A stretch of 64,000 nucleotides of DNA from assembly GCF_022447245.1 (NCBI RefSeq), contig NZ_JAKVBC010000017.1, positions 1-64,000 on the forward strand, given 5' to 3'. Position numbers and translations under genes: made by a program. The notes under the pieces are model-generated. The model saw only the letters and a list, made by a program, of their open reading frames with translations. It ran no database searches and was not told where the DNA came from. Positions 8,651-17,395 of the stretch are shown piece by piece. Numbering within the stretch: position 1 is the stretch's first letter; the number at the start of each line of letters is the position of its first letter. The stretch is from Kordia sp. (GTDB lineage: Bacteria; Bacteroidota; Bacteroidia; Flavobacteriales; Flavobacteriaceae).

Positions 8651-9406
8651 ATGAAAGTAATCATCATCGAAGACGAAAAGCCATCAGCAAGAAGACTCAA
8701 TCGAATGTTAGAGCGAGAAGATATGAAGGTAGAAGTTATGTTGCACTCTGTAGCAGAATCTATCGAATGGTTTCAAAACAACGAACATCCTGATTTGATA
8801 TTTTTAGATATTCAATTGTCTGACGGATTGTCCTTTGAAATTTTTGAAGTCATTGATATTACATCTGCTATCATATTTACAACGGCGTATGACGAATATG
8901 CACTACAAGCTTTTAAACTAAATAGTATCGATTACTTACTAAAGCCAATTGATGAAGACGAATTGGTGACTGCCGTAGAAAAATACAAAATGCGCGCACC
9001 AAAAACACAAAACGTACAACTCAACTTTGACGATATCAAGAAACTATTAGTCAATCCAATTGAACGTACCTATAAAAAACGCTATACGGTAAAAGTTGGA
9101 CAACACTTAAAAATGATTCCTGTTGATGAAATAGAATGTTTTTACAGTGAAAACAAAGGAACGTATGCGCATACCTTAGAAGGGAGAAACTATCTATTAG
9201 AAACATCGTTAGAAAACTTAGAAGACGAATTGTCTCCAGAAATTTTCTATCGCGTAAGTAGAAAGTTTTATGTTAACATCAATGCAATCAAAGACATTGT
9301 AAGTTATACAAACTCTCGTTTACAAATAAAACTACACAACTACAATGAACAAGAAATCATTGTAAGTCGCGAACGTGTAAAAGACTTTAAAAATTGGCTT
9401 AATTAA
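8651..9406 (+). CDS. LytTR-family response regulator
   Basis: 251 residues. The N-terminal receiver (1-~120) has the acidic pair in IIIEDEKPSARR, the phospho-acceptor Asp53 in LIFLDIQLSDG, Thr/Lys switch residues in IIFTTAYDEYALQAF and LKPID. The C-terminal LytTR DNA-binding domain (~145-251) has IECFYSENKGTYAHTLEG, RVSRKFYVNINAIKDI and EIIVSRERVKDFKNWL. It follows the kinase and 2TM genes on the same strand and is the obvious partner of the kinase at 5800. A dispersed repeat begins 24 bp after the stop. Confidence 0.92.
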   Translation: MKVIIIEDEKPSARRLNRMLEREDMKVEVMLHSVAESIEWFQNNEHPDLIFLDIQLSDGLSFEIFEVIDITSAIIFTTAYDEYALQAFKLNSIDYLLKPIDEDELVTAVEKYKMRAPKTQNVQLNFDDIKKLLVNPIERTYKKRYTVKVGQHLKMIPVDEIECFYSENKGTYAHTLEGRNYLLETSLENLEDELSPEIFYRVSRKFYVNINAIKDIVSYTNSRLQIKLHNYNEQEIIVSRERVKDFKNWLN

Positions 9407-9430
9407 CTTTGGAAATTATAAATGTAAAAT

Positions 9431-9498
9431 GCTAAATTTTAAATGTAAAAGTTAGCCATCAAAGAAAAGTACAAAACGTCACTTCAAGCGGTTTTCCG
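9431..9498 (+). repeat. Dispersed ~68-bp intergenic repeat, copy A
   Basis: This stretch, 24 bp after the response-regulator stop, is nearly identical to the reverse complement of 26457-26525. The first 36 bp are identical, followed by a few differences and a shared end resembling ACGTCACTTCRAGYGGTTTT. In both places the element lies directly downstream of a stop codon in the sense orientation. It could be a 3'-UTR or terminator-associated mobile repeat. Confidence 0.75.
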
Positions 9499-9684
9499 AA
9501 ATGAAGTGAAGAAAATTTTACACAGAAGTACTCTGAAAAGTATAAATGTAAATGTATTTTCAAACAAACGAATTAACAAAAAACAAACAAACATTACAGA
9601 AGTTTAAAAGTTTATAAATTCAACAGTTTGTATTCTGATGTAGAAACCAGCGTAAACAATCCAAAACGCATCACATCAAATAAG

Positions 9685-9742
9685 AGAAGAAAAAGAGCGT
9701 TCTTACTAAACGAAATTGTAGTGAAGCGCTCTCTTTTTAGTT
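9685..9742. terminator. Probable terminator between convergent genes
   Basis: An imperfect inverted repeat (AAAAAGAGCGTTC facing GCGCTCTCTTTTT) with A/T-rich flanks lies between the ends of the plus-strand regulator and the minus-strand barrel gene. It touches the minus-strand stop region. It could serve both directions. The interval 9499-9684 before it contains no recognisable gene. Confidence 0.5.
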
Positions 9743-10398
9743 TATAAATTAAATGTAAATACAAAACCAAGCGTATTAATTCTAGAGATTCTCTGCGGGT
9801 CTGCAAAAATCTTTTTATTTGTGTCAATACTGAGTCGATTAAAATCTCCTTGAGAACTAAACATTATACCTAGACTCATTCTTGAATTGATATGATATGA
9901 CATCCCAATAGCAAACTGTAAACCGATGCTCCAGCCACTATAAATATCATTTACGTTGCCGCCGTTATAAAAGATAAATTCATCTCTATGAATGACTTGT
10001 CCATAAGGACCAACATTCGCAAGCAAACGTACTTTAGGAACTACATTATAATTCACACTAAAAAGCAATGGAAATTTAAGATATGCACGTTCATGGTAAA
10101 AAGGTCCATGCGTATAATAAAAACCATTTCCTGTTAACTCAACAAGTCCAATTCCAGTTGAAATTCCGAAATGCTTTCCAATTCTATATTGTACTAAGAA
10201 TTCACCAATATTAGCATCTAAATTATAATTTGGCTGCCATTTACCATCTGCAACGGCATACCCAATCCCGCCATATGCCATAAAGCTAAATCTAGAATTT
10301 GGTTCACGATTTTCATCTTGATCATGATCATTTTGTGCATTAAGCGTTGTAAAAGAAAAAATAAGGGTTAAAAGTGTAAGTAAACTGAGTTTTTTCAT
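9742..10398 (-). CDS. PorT-like outer-membrane beta-barrel protein
   Basis: 218 residues with a signal peptide (MKKLSLLTLLTLIFSFTTLNAQ). The mature protein alternates polar and aromatic residues in strands typical of an 8- to 10-strand barrel (FMAYGGIGYAVADG, KHFGISTGIGLVELTG, PLLFSVNYNVVPKVRLLANVG, GLQFAIGMSYHI) and ends in the membrane-targeting strand LGFVFTFNL with terminal aromatic/Leu residues. It is a close paralogue of the gene at 10568. It is located in the outer membrane; the role is unknown (structural or small channel). Confidence 0.85.
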   Translation of the reverse strand: MKKLSLLTLLTLIFSFTTLNAQNDHDQDENREPNSRFSFMAYGGIGYAVADGKWQPNYNLDANIGEFLVQYRIGKHFGISTGIGLVELTGNGFYYTHGPFYHERAYLKFPLLFSVNYNVVPKVRLLANVGPYGQVIHRDEFIFYNGGNVNDIYSGWSIGLQFAIGMSYHINSRMSLGIMFSSQGDFNRLSIDTNKKIFADPQRISRINTLGFVFTFNL

Positions 10399-10451
10399 CT
10401 GATATATTTTGTGTTTGATGAGTCTAAACTAGATGCAAAAGTTGAAAAACA

Positions 10452-10498
10452 AAAGAATGCCCGCCCGTAATTGAACAATATAGGGCAGGCAATTCTTT
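10452..10498 (-). terminator. Rho-independent terminator after barrel gene
   Basis: A G/C-rich inverted repeat in AT-rich surroundings: AAGAATGCCCGCCC pairs with GGGCAGGCAATTCTT, with small internal irregularities. On the minus strand it is followed by TTTTGTTTTT. It lies 70 bp after the stop of the barrel gene at 10568-11227. Confidence 0.7.
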
Positions 10499-10567
10499 AA
10501 AAAATCCGCGTTATAGTTCTATTTTGAACTCATAGCAGGAAAAGACTTTTTCAAACACAAAACATGG

Positions 10568-11227
10568 CTATAAATTAATTGTAAATAACAAACCGGCAGT
10601 GTTTATACTTTTAATCTTTTGATTATTGTTGAGATTCACATCAGATGCAGTATCAAATCGGTTAAAGTCTCCCTGTGTATTGAACATCAAACCAAGGCTA
10701 AATTTTTCATTGAAGTTATACGACATTCCAATGCCAGATTGTAACCCAAAATTCCAACCTTCATAAATATCGCCTACTGTTGTATTTCCTGCGAAACTAA
10801 AATCATCTTTAATGATAGTCTGTGCATAAAAACCTATGTTGGCAACCAAACGCACTTTAGGTGCTATATTATAATTCCCGCTCAATAACAACGGAATTTT
10901 AAGCGTTCCGCGTTCATGATAAAAGTTTTGTCCAGCATTATTGAAACCAGTTCCCGTAAGTTGGTTAAAACCAATTCCTGTGGCAATTCCGTAACGTTTA
11001 CCAATGCGGTAATTCAATAAAATATCAAATGTACTAGCATCTAGGTTATAGTTTGGTTGATTGTCATTATCAACAACAGCATATCCAACACCTCCGTAAC
11101 CAATGATACTAAATTTAGAATCAGATAGTTGATAATCGGTATAAGTATTGTCTTTTTGATCTTGAGCAGTCAAAAAATGAAACGAGAAAAGGAATGTAAA
11201 CAGTAAAGTAATTTTCAATGTATTCAT
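10568..11227 (-). CDS. PorT-like outer-membrane beta-barrel protein, paralogue
   Basis: 219 residues, signal peptide 1-21 (cleavage after LTAQ). The strand pattern is shared with the neighbour at 9742: YGGVGYAVVDNDNQPNYNLD, RYGIATGIGFNQLTGTGF, PLLLSGNYNIAPKVRLVANIG, and a closing TAGLLFTINL. The two genes are tandem duplicates with a terminator between them, so each probably has its own promoter. It is an outer-membrane protein of unknown function. Confidence 0.85.
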   Translation of the reverse strand: MNTLKITLLFTFLFSFHFLTAQDQKDNTYTDYQLSDSKFSIIGYGGVGYAVVDNDNQPNYNLDASTFDILLNYRIGKRYGIATGIGFNQLTGTGFNNAGQNFYHERGTLKIPLLLSGNYNIAPKVRLVANIGFYAQTIIKDDFSFAGNTTVGDIYEGWNFGLQSGIGMSYNFNEKFSLGLMFNTQGDFNRFDTASDVNLNNNQKIKSINTAGLLFTINL

Positions 11228-11567
11228 AAGTTAAAGTTTTAATTTTCAACTGAAAACTAATTAGAAAATGTAAAACTTTATAAAAATGATTCTCGTGATT
11301 TATAAATTTTAACGAAAGATTCACGAATTGCTTCTTTTTTTAGTTAAACTTTAACAAAACCTTCTATGTAATAAATTGAAAATACACTGAATTTGAATTA
11401 CTAAGACATCTGGTTCATTCACTTAAATAATATGTATAACTACTCAATTATTTTCTTTTTGTTTTGATAATCAATCATTTTTGAGTTGTAATTGATCCGG
11501 AATAATACAAAAGGAGCATGCCGAAAAGCCTATAAGAGAGTAAGCATTTAATCAAATCAAATCAATT
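11228..11567. other. Intergenic, nothing recognised
   Basis: AT-rich region between the barrel gene start and a broken plus-strand gene. No supported gene, RNA or repeat seen. Confidence 0.5.
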
Positions 11568-11893
11568 ATGAATTTAGTAGGAATATACAAAAACGAAGAT
11601 GTTGTTGCAGTACGAGTAATTACTACATAAATGATACAACAGGACAAGTTAGTGGTAACTTTACTTTGGGAAATGTTAGCATTCTAGTATCTCTTAGTTA
11701 TTACTTTATTTTAAGTTCTAACGGTGGCGGAACAACAATTTTATTCCGTGGTGCTGAAAATGATCCGAATTACTATACAGTTGCATCCGGATTTGGAAAC
11801 GATACTGTTTCCAGTATTGGAATTCGATTAGCAGTCGGAGTTACATTCGAAAACATAGTGTTTCCTTTTTCAGGATTATTTTTGAAGCAATAG
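11568..11893 (+). pseudogene. Frameshifted small protein of unknown family
   Basis: An ATG at 11568 opens MNLVGIYKNEDVVAVRVITT and stops. A different frame then runs through protein-like beta-rich text (NYYINDTTGQVSGNFTLGN, GGGTTILFRGAENDPNYYTV, IGIRLAVGVTFENIVFPFSG) to TAG at 11891-11893, with only a TTG at 11666 as internal start. A good hairpin terminator follows 22 bp later, so this is a former transcription unit. The simplest reading is a single gene of about 105 residues with one frameshift near 11610-11620. Family not recognised. A stand-alone 75-residue protein from the TTG is the alternative. Confidence 0.45.
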
Positions 11894-11915
11894 TTGCTCA
11901 ATATATACCAATGTT

Positions 11916-11950
11916 AAAAGCATTCTTTGCACTTATAAGGATGCTTTTTT
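11916..11950 (+). terminator. Rho-independent terminator
   Basis: AAAAGCATTCTT pairs with AAGGATGCTTTT around a short loop, and T residues follow. It lies 22 bp after the stop of the broken gene at 11568-11893. Confidence 0.75.
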
Positions 11951-12155
11951 ACAGTAAATAGCGACATATTTATTAAATTTTATAAAACTATAAATACAAC
12001 ACATTACTTTCTTTACTAAAATGTATTAGATATAGAAAAGCGTTACAGATAAAGTGAATCTGTTATTTTCTTAGCTGATTCTTTAAATATTAACTCATTT
12101 TACCAAAATTTTTACTTAGTTTTGACTTGTGACTCAAAAAACGAACATACTTAGA

Positions 12156-12443
12156 ATGCGTAGTTTACTACTGTTAGCTATCTTTATTTTACTAAAGATG
12201 GGCGTTTCGCATTCTATGTCTCATGCATTTTCACATGAAGATGTTGCCGATTGTGATGATTGTTTTTTGATATTAGAATCCAGTGAAAAGCATCATTTTG
12301 ATGTTTCTACAGATACTTTTGAAGAAACTTCTTCTTTTGTATTGCCTTTTCATAAACCTGTGATACTGTTGTATCAAAATCCGATTGCTACAGTTTATCA
12401 CTCTTCTCAATTCTTGAATAGACCACCACCAGTTGTGGTATAA
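12156..12443 (+). CDS. Small His/Cys-containing membrane or periplasmic protein
   Basis: About 95 residues from the ATG at 12156 (MRSLLLLAIFILLKMGVSHS); a GTG at 12129 would add nine residues. The ATG is preferred because a TAGTTTTG box at 12117-12124 would place a transcript start near 12127. One N-terminal hydrophobic segment is followed by HSMSHAFSHEDVADCDDCF, a His/Asp/Cys cluster that could bind a metal, and a Pro-rich end. Short proteins of this look occur beside metal-handling genes in Flavobacteria, and an ABC-2 transporter follows 198 bp downstream. A metal role is inference; family membership is not proven. Confidence 0.65.
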   Translation: MRSLLLLAIFILLKMGVSHSMSHAFSHEDVADCDDCFLILESSEKHHFDVSTDTFEETSSFVLPFHKPVILLYQNPIATVYHSSQFLNRPPPVVV

Positions 12444-12641
12444 ATAGAATACTTTTTTATATCGTACATTAGAAATACGACATGCCATCTTGTAAGTACA
12501 ATACAAGCATTTTTTGTATGTAGTTAGTACTAAATATTGTGATACATTACTTTTTCTTCTGTATATAATCATCAATCATAACAGGCTTTCTTGTATTGCA
12601 AAAGCATACGATAGAGACGAAATTACTCAATACCAAAATTT

Positions 12642-13358
12642 ATGATACGTATCAACAATCTCACCAAAACATATGGTGATTTCACTGCGTTAGATGCACT
12701 TTCGTTACATGTAAACGAAGGTGAAATTTATTGTCTTTTAGGAGCAAATGGAGCAGGAAAAACAACCACTATCAATCTTCTTTTAGGCTTTATAAAGCCA
12801 ACTTCAGGTAGCGCTTATATCAATGATATAAATGTGGTTGAACAACCAAAATTGACCAAACAACATCTTGCGTATATTCCAGAAAATTTGATGCTTTATC
12901 CTAGCTTAACTGCCATAGAAAACCTTGACTATTTTTCAGGAATTGCAAATAAAAAGTTTAAAAAAGGAGAGCTCGAAAGCTTTTTAGAGGAAGCAGGATT
13001 GCAAACTTCAGCATTTAATAAATCGGTAGCAAAATACTCCAAAGGAATGCGTCAAAAAGTAGGGATTGCCATTGCATTAGCCAAGGATGCCAAAGTACTG
13101 CTTTTGGATGAACCTACTTCTGGCTTAGATCCTAAAGCAAGTAATGAATTTGGACAATTATTGCAAAAACTAAGAGGAAAAGGAGTAGCAACTTTAATGG
13201 CTACACATGATTTATTTAGAGCAAAAGAAGTAGCAACTACTATTGGTGTCATGAAAGACGGACAATTAAAGCAACAATGGTCTGTTGATGAGCTTTCGCT
13301 TAAGGAATTAGAAGATAGTTATTTAGAAACGATGTCTTATAATACGCTACAATCATGA
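12642..13358 (+). CDS. ABC transporter ATP-binding protein (ABC-2 type)
   Basis: 238 residues forming one ATPase domain. Walker A is GANGAGKTT near residue 36; the Q-loop region follows; the signature is YSKGMRQKVGIAIAL; Walker B is VLLLDEPTSGLD; the H-loop lies in MATHDLF. It overlaps the first permease by 4 bp (ATGA), and two permeases with long periplasmic loops follow, giving a three-gene exporter similar in layout to NosFY-type systems. Likely an inner-membrane associated energy component. Substrate unknown. Confidence 0.92.
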   Translation: MIRINNLTKTYGDFTALDALSLHVNEGEIYCLLGANGAGKTTTINLLLGFIKPTSGSAYINDINVVEQPKLTKQHLAYIPENLMLYPSLTAIENLDYFSGIANKKFKKGELESFLEEAGLQTSAFNKSVAKYSKGMRQKVGIAIALAKDAKVLLLDEPTSGLDPKASNEFGQLLQKLRGKGVATLMATHDLFRAKEVATTIGVMKDGQLKQQWSVDELSLKELEDSYLETMSYNTLQS

Positions 13359-14761
13359 TACTCCATACGTTTAAAAAGGAAACCAAAGAATTATGGCGAG
13401 ATGGACGTGTTAGAATCGCTTTCTTCATAGTATTGCTTCTAACAACTATCGCAGTATTCATCAGTACTAATCATTACAAAAATGTAAACGAACAGTATGT
13501 AGAAGCAAGTGCGAATGAGCGTGAAGTTTGGGACAACCAAGGAGAAAAAAATCCGCATTCGGCAGCTCATTATGGAACGTATGCTTTTAAACCAAAATAT
13601 CCCTTATCCTTAATTGATCAAGGAGTAGATAAGTACACAGGAACGTCTATTTTCTTAGAAGCACACAATAGAAATGAAGCACAATTCATTGCTGCTTCTG
13701 ATCAAACAGGATTGGCGCGTTTTGGCGATTTAACACCAGATTTTATTCTATTATTCATGATTCCTCTATTGTTGATTTTAATCGCATACAATAGTATTAC
13801 GAAAGAAAAAGAAAGAGGAACTTTGACACTTTTAAATAGTCAAGGAGCCATTGGTTGGAAGATTGTTTTAGGAAAATGGATTGCTATCTTTTTTCCAGTA
13901 AGTATCCTGCTATTCGTACTCTTCATAAGTACAGGTTTGTTATTATCTAATTTACCAGATTTTGGTGTGTTTAGTTGGTCATCACTATTTGCATTATTTG
14001 TTACGTACATGATTTATTATGCCATTTTTATCAATTTGGTATTGATCATTTCTGCATCTGTAAAAAAATCGGGAATAGCTTTAGTATTGTCACTAAGTGT
14101 TTGGATTTTAATCTGTTTGGTTCTGCCAAAAATGGCCAGTAATCTAGCGGAATATAAATATCCATATCCAACACGACAAGAATTTGCAGCCAATGTTGCC
14201 AAAGACAAAAAACTTGGTTTAGACGGACATAATCCTTGGAGCAAAGCTGCTAAAGAATTAGAAGAACAAACCTTAAAAGAATATGGAGTAGACAGTTTAA
14301 GTCAGTTGCCATTTAATTATGATGCTTATCGCATGCAAAAGGGAGAAGAACACGAAGCTGAAATCTTTTTCAAACATTACAATTATTTAAAAACGCAGTA
14401 TTCTAATCAAAATGGAATTTATCAAACACTAGCAACAGTGTCTCCATATTTACCCACACGATTTTTAAGTATGGCAATTGCTAAAACAGATTACAATACG
14501 CACTGGGATTTTTCAGATGCCGCTGAAAACTATCGAATTGAAACTCAAAAATTCCTCAACGATCATTTTGCAAAAGAATCAAAATTAGGCGAATGGGGTT
14601 TTAAAGCAGACGCAGGTTTTTGGAAACAATTACCAAAATTTAACTATGAACCGCCATCATTATCAGAAATCATGAAAACCAATACTTCAAGTATTATAAT
14701 CATGCTCGTTTGGTTTATAGGTTCTTTTACATTGTTGTTTTTCACTACTAAATCACTTTAA
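13355..14761 (+). CDS. ABC-2 type permease with DUF3526-like extracytoplasmic region
   Basis: 468 residues. The first membrane helix is at ~22-40 (FFIVLLLTTIAVFIS), a large loop follows to ~130, then a block of helices (LLFMIPLLLILIAYNSI, ILLFVLFISTGLLL, LFALFVTYMIYYAIF, LVLSLSVWILICLVLP), another long extracytoplasmic region, and a last helix near the C-terminus. KEKERGTLTLLNSQ is the typical cytoplasmic coupling segment of ABC-2 permeases. It overlaps the ATPase gene by 4 bp and is followed after 1 bp by the second permease. Substrate unknown. Confidence 0.88.
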   Translation: MILHTFKKETKELWRDGRVRIAFFIVLLLTTIAVFISTNHYKNVNEQYVEASANEREVWDNQGEKNPHSAAHYGTYAFKPKYPLSLIDQGVDKYTGTSIFLEAHNRNEAQFIAASDQTGLARFGDLTPDFILLFMIPLLLILIAYNSITKEKERGTLTLLNSQGAIGWKIVLGKWIAIFFPVSILLFVLFISTGLLLSNLPDFGVFSWSSLFALFVTYMIYYAIFINLVLIISASVKKSGIALVLSLSVWILICLVLPKMASNLAEYKYPYPTRQEFAANVAKDKKLGLDGHNPWSKAAKELEEQTLKEYGVDSLSQLPFNYDAYRMQKGEEHEAEIFFKHYNYLKTQYSNQNGIYQTLATVSPYLPTRFLSMAIAKTDYNTHWDFSDAAENYRIETQKFLNDHFAKESKLGEWGFKADAGFWKQLPKFNYEPPSLSEIMKTNTSSIIIMLVWFIGSFTLLFFTTKSL

Positions 14762-14762
14762 A

Positions 14763-16187
14763 ATGTTACGATATAATTTTAAATATGAATGGCTTTTGTT
14801 AATCCGAAATCGATGGATTCAATTGCTTAGTATTCTTTTGTTTTTATTGTTTGGATTTGCTGTGTATAATGGAAATCAAAAAGTAGAAGCACGTCAAGCC
14901 AATATAGAAACCGCTGTAAACGAACTTAAAACTCAAGAAGCCGAAACGTTAAGTGTATTAGACTCTCTTGAAAAAGGACACAAAGTCAGCGTATCTAGAT
15001 GGAGATTGCCTTCACGACCAGTTGTGATAGGTAATTCTTTATCAAGAGTTGTAAATATGCCTGCAAAATCTACTGCATTTATTGCTACAGGGCAATCAGA
15101 TTTATTTTCACACTATGTAGAGCCAACTGTTACAGGTGATGATCTTTCATTGAGTTACACAGAAATGACAAGTCCAGTACAACTACTTTTTGGAAGTTTT
15201 GATTTGGCATTTGTAATTATATATCTATTACCATTATTGATCATTGCTTTTTCATTTAATGTATTGGCCTCCGAACGAGAAAGTGGTACTTTAAAACTAC
15301 TAGCTTCTCAACCAATTCGCATTCGTACTTGGGTATTACAAAAATTAGGTTTGCGTTTTTTCTGGTTGGTATTATGTATATGTATTACGCTTATTATTGT
15401 ATTTGCGATTTTCTCCTTTCATTTTGCGGCAAATTGGACCTCACTACTTGTGTTGCTTGCATACATTATTGTATATGCATTGTTTTGGTTTGTATTGGCA
15501 TTTGCGACCAATATTTGGATTCACAGTTCTGCCAAAAACGCTATAGCATTGATAGGTTTTTGGGTATTGTTTGTATTATTATCACCATCTATATTGAATC
15601 AATTGAGTAATTCTTTATATCCAATGCCTTCACGTACTTTAATGCTTAATCAAGTACGTACGTTAAAAGCAGAAGCAACCAAGAAACAAGATGAAATTTT
15701 AGATAGTTATTTAAGAGATCATCCTGAATATGCTATTAACGATAGTACACAAACCAGAAACTTTTATCATAGATATATGGCAACACAGAATCTGATAAAA
15801 GAAGAATTGCGTCCCGTAGTAGAAAAATTTGAAACACAATTAGAAAGCCAACATCAATGGGCACACACTTTTAGTTGGTTGTCTCCTGCATTGACAGTGC
15901 AAAATGCGCTGAACGATTTGGCAGGGACCTCAGAAAAAGACTATCAAGAATTTAGACATCAGAGTTTGGCGTTTGCTCAAGAGTGGCGCAATTTTTTCCT
16001 GCCGTTTATGTTCAACAATCAGGAATTTAAAAAGAGCGATTATAAAAACCTTCCTGCTTTTGAATTCACATATAAAAAGGACGCAACTCATTTGCGTATT
16101 TTAGGATTGCTAGGGATGAGTTTATTAATTATACTCTTTGTTTTTGTTTTGAAACCAAAAAATAAGCAAGTAAATATTGTAGCGTGA
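14763..16187 (+). CDS. ABC-2 type permease, second subunit (DUF3526-like)
   Basis: 474 residues with the same topology as its upstream neighbour: N-terminal helix (IQLLSILLFLLFGFAVY), extracytoplasmic loop, helix block starting at LAFVIIYLLPLLIIAFSF, the coupling segment SERESGTLKLLASQPI, a second loop with YLRDHPEYAIND, and a C-terminal helix. The two permeases are paralogues and probably form a heterodimer. It overlaps the next gene by 4 bp, so that gene belonged to the same operon. Confidence 0.88.
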   Translation: MLRYNFKYEWLLLIRNRWIQLLSILLFLLFGFAVYNGNQKVEARQANIETAVNELKTQEAETLSVLDSLEKGHKVSVSRWRLPSRPVVIGNSLSRVVNMPAKSTAFIATGQSDLFSHYVEPTVTGDDLSLSYTEMTSPVQLLFGSFDLAFVIIYLLPLLIIAFSFNVLASERESGTLKLLASQPIRIRTWVLQKLGLRFFWLVLCICITLIIVFAIFSFHFAANWTSLLVLLAYIIVYALFWFVLAFATNIWIHSSAKNAIALIGFWVLFVLLSPSILNQLSNSLYPMPSRTLMLNQVRTLKAEATKKQDEILDSYLRDHPEYAINDSTQTRNFYHRYMATQNLIKEELRPVVEKFETQLESQHQWAHTFSWLSPALTVQNALNDLAGTSEKDYQEFRHQSLAFAQEWRNFFLPFMFNNQEFKKSDYKNLPAFEFTYKKDATHLRILGLLGMSLLIILFVFVLKPKNKQVNIVA

Positions 16188-16854
16188 AAGTAACATTTAT
16201 TTACATAGTATGTATGCTATTGTTTGTGAGTTTTTTACAAGCACAAGAAGTTAGTGATACTAACTTTCCACCACCTGATATTCCTGTAGAAATTAAGGCT
16301 GCAAAAATTACAGGGAAAATCAGCTTAGATGGTCGATTGGATGAACTTGAATTAGTTGAAGATCAGTTTTTTAACAATTACTTAGAGGTTAAGCCTTTAC
16401 AAAGAGAAGCATTTCAATATCCAAAGACGGTTTGTATGCTTTTTGATGAAAACAACGTGTGCGTAGGTGTATTTTCAAAAGATGCTAAAAGAAAAGATGG
16501 TACACGTAAACATGAGCTCAGGAAACATTTTAATACAATTAAAAATGATGTGTTTGGCATACAAATAGACGCTCTAAATACGAAGCAATACACAGTATTT
16601 TTTCAAACAACACCAAGTAAATATTTAGCTTTGGAAAGCTTCGATAATCGTATCTCTCATACCAATTGGAATGCTATTTGGGGAGTGTATGCCTACACAG
16701 AAGCACTCAAGGGTATTATGCAGAATTTGCTAATGAGTTGGGAGTATCCGCCATTATCATTCATATATTTTGCATTAATGACAAACAAAAAAATCAATTT
16801 AATCCTGTACAACAAACAAGACATTTTAGGAGTAAAATAACATTTTTGAAATAA
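16184..16854 (+). pseudogene. Truncated/frameshifted DUF5916 (CBM9-like) protein
   Basis: The first ~180 codons are a signal peptide (cleavage near SFLQAQ) and the CBM9-like N-terminal domain of DUF5916 proteins: ITGKISLDGRLDELELV, VCMLFDENNVCVGVFSKD, FGIQIDALNTKQYTVFFQT and NWNAIWGVYAY. Family members normally run to 700-900 residues with a long beta-barrel-like C-terminal part. Here the expected continuation (QGYYAEFANELGVS) is in another frame, and the gene ends at 16840 in one frame or 16854 in the other. So the gene is frameshifted near 16700 and has lost its C-terminal half. It overlaps the permease stop (ATGA). Confidence 0.65.
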
Positions 16855-16898
16855 TTTTGAAAAGTAAGTATCGTTTGATTAGCCATTACACGATCAGT

Positions 16899-16934
16899 AG
16901 CCATTGTGCTTCCTCTTTTGGAAGTGCAATGGTT
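16899..16934. terminator. Large hairpin between convergent genes
   Basis: AGCCATTGTGCTTCC pairs with GGAAGTGCAATGGTT across a short loop, with two central mismatches. There is no long T-run, so termination is inferred from position between a plus-strand operon end and a minus-strand Fur gene end. Confidence 0.5.
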
Positions 16935-16961
16935 TACATTAAAGAATAGGCTAGTGGATAG

Positions 16962-17342
16962 TTACCTACATTCTTCGCATTTACCAATCAATAATATTTG
17001 AGAAAAATTAATGGTTCTATTCGGAACCTCAGGAATTTTCATTTCTACAGAAAGACAATCTACCTTTCCACATTCCTGACATTGAAAGTGCGGGTGTATA
17101 TCTGAATGATGAGAAGAAGTACAACCACTTTTACATGTTGCATACCATTTAATTCCATCCTTGTCCATAAACGAATGTACAATGCCATCATTTTCCAAAC
17201 GTTCAAGAATTCGGTAAACAGTGGTTTTATTCATCTGCTCTTTTAAGAACTCAACAAGCTGTACTACAGAAATAGCTTCTTCATTTTTTGCAAAGATATC
17301 AAGTAAGATCTGAACTGATTTTGTTTTTCGTATAACTCCCAT
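16962..17342 (-). CDS. Fur-family metalloregulator (Fur/Zur-like)
   Basis: The start is placed at the ATG at 17342 (MGVIRKTKSVQILLD). An ATG 10 codons upstream exists, but it overlaps a palindromic operator and lies upstream of the predicted transcript start. The winged-helix part has ISVVQLVEFLKEQMNKTTVYRILERL, and the C-terminal part carries GIKWYATC, HPHFQCQECGKVDC and a final CEEC, giving the Cys pairs of the structural zinc site. These are Fur-superfamily features. The gene is divergent from a MerC-domain gene and shares its control region, which holds two matching operators, so autoregulation and control of MerC are likely (inference). Which metal is sensed cannot be told from sequence; zinc or iron are the main options. 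Confidence 0.88.
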   Translation of the reverse strand: MGVIRKTKSVQILLDIFAKNEEAISVVQLVEFLKEQMNKTTVYRILERLENDGIVHSFMDKDGIKWYATCKSGCTSSHHSDIHPHFQCQECGKVDCLSVEMKIPEVPNRTINFSQILLIGKCEECR

Positions 17343-17347
17343 GTCAA

Positions 17348-17379
17348 CAAAATTACTGCAACTTTGTTGCATTCACAAA
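17348..17379 (-). promoter_or_regulatory. Promoter of the Fur-family gene
   Basis: On the minus strand TTTG (17379-17376), a 20-bp spacer and TAATTTTG (17355-17348) match the Bacteroidetes sigma-ABfr consensus TTTG-N~20-TAnnTTTG. The expected start of transcription is near 17345, only about 3 nt from the ATG at 17342, so the mRNA may be nearly leaderless. A palindrome fills the spacer. Confidence 0.55.
17357..17371. promoter_or_regulatory. Palindromic operator, site 1
   Basis: TGCAACTTTGTTGCA has perfect 6-bp arms (TGCAAC/GTTGCA) around three bases. It sits between the two promoter boxes of the Fur-family gene, where a bound repressor would block transcription. A second near-copy lies 37 bp away beside the MerC start. 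The Fur-family protein is the expected binder. Confidence 0.65.
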
Positions 17380-17395
17380 AAAACAATTACATTTG
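17363..17395 (+). promoter_or_regulatory. Promoter of the MerC-domain gene
   Basis: TTTG at 17363-17366 (or TTG at 17367-17369) and TACATTTG at 17388-17395 fit the Bacteroidetes promoter pattern, with an 18-21 bp spacer. Transcription would start near 17398, about 19 nt before the ATG at 17417. Operator 1 overlaps its upstream box and operator 2 its start site. Confidence 0.5.

Noticed and set aside
17372-17393. Upstream starts for the Fur-family gene (ATG 17372) and MerC gene (TTG 17393)
   Set aside because: Both lie inside predicted promoter boxes or operators; later ATGs match the usual protein starts.
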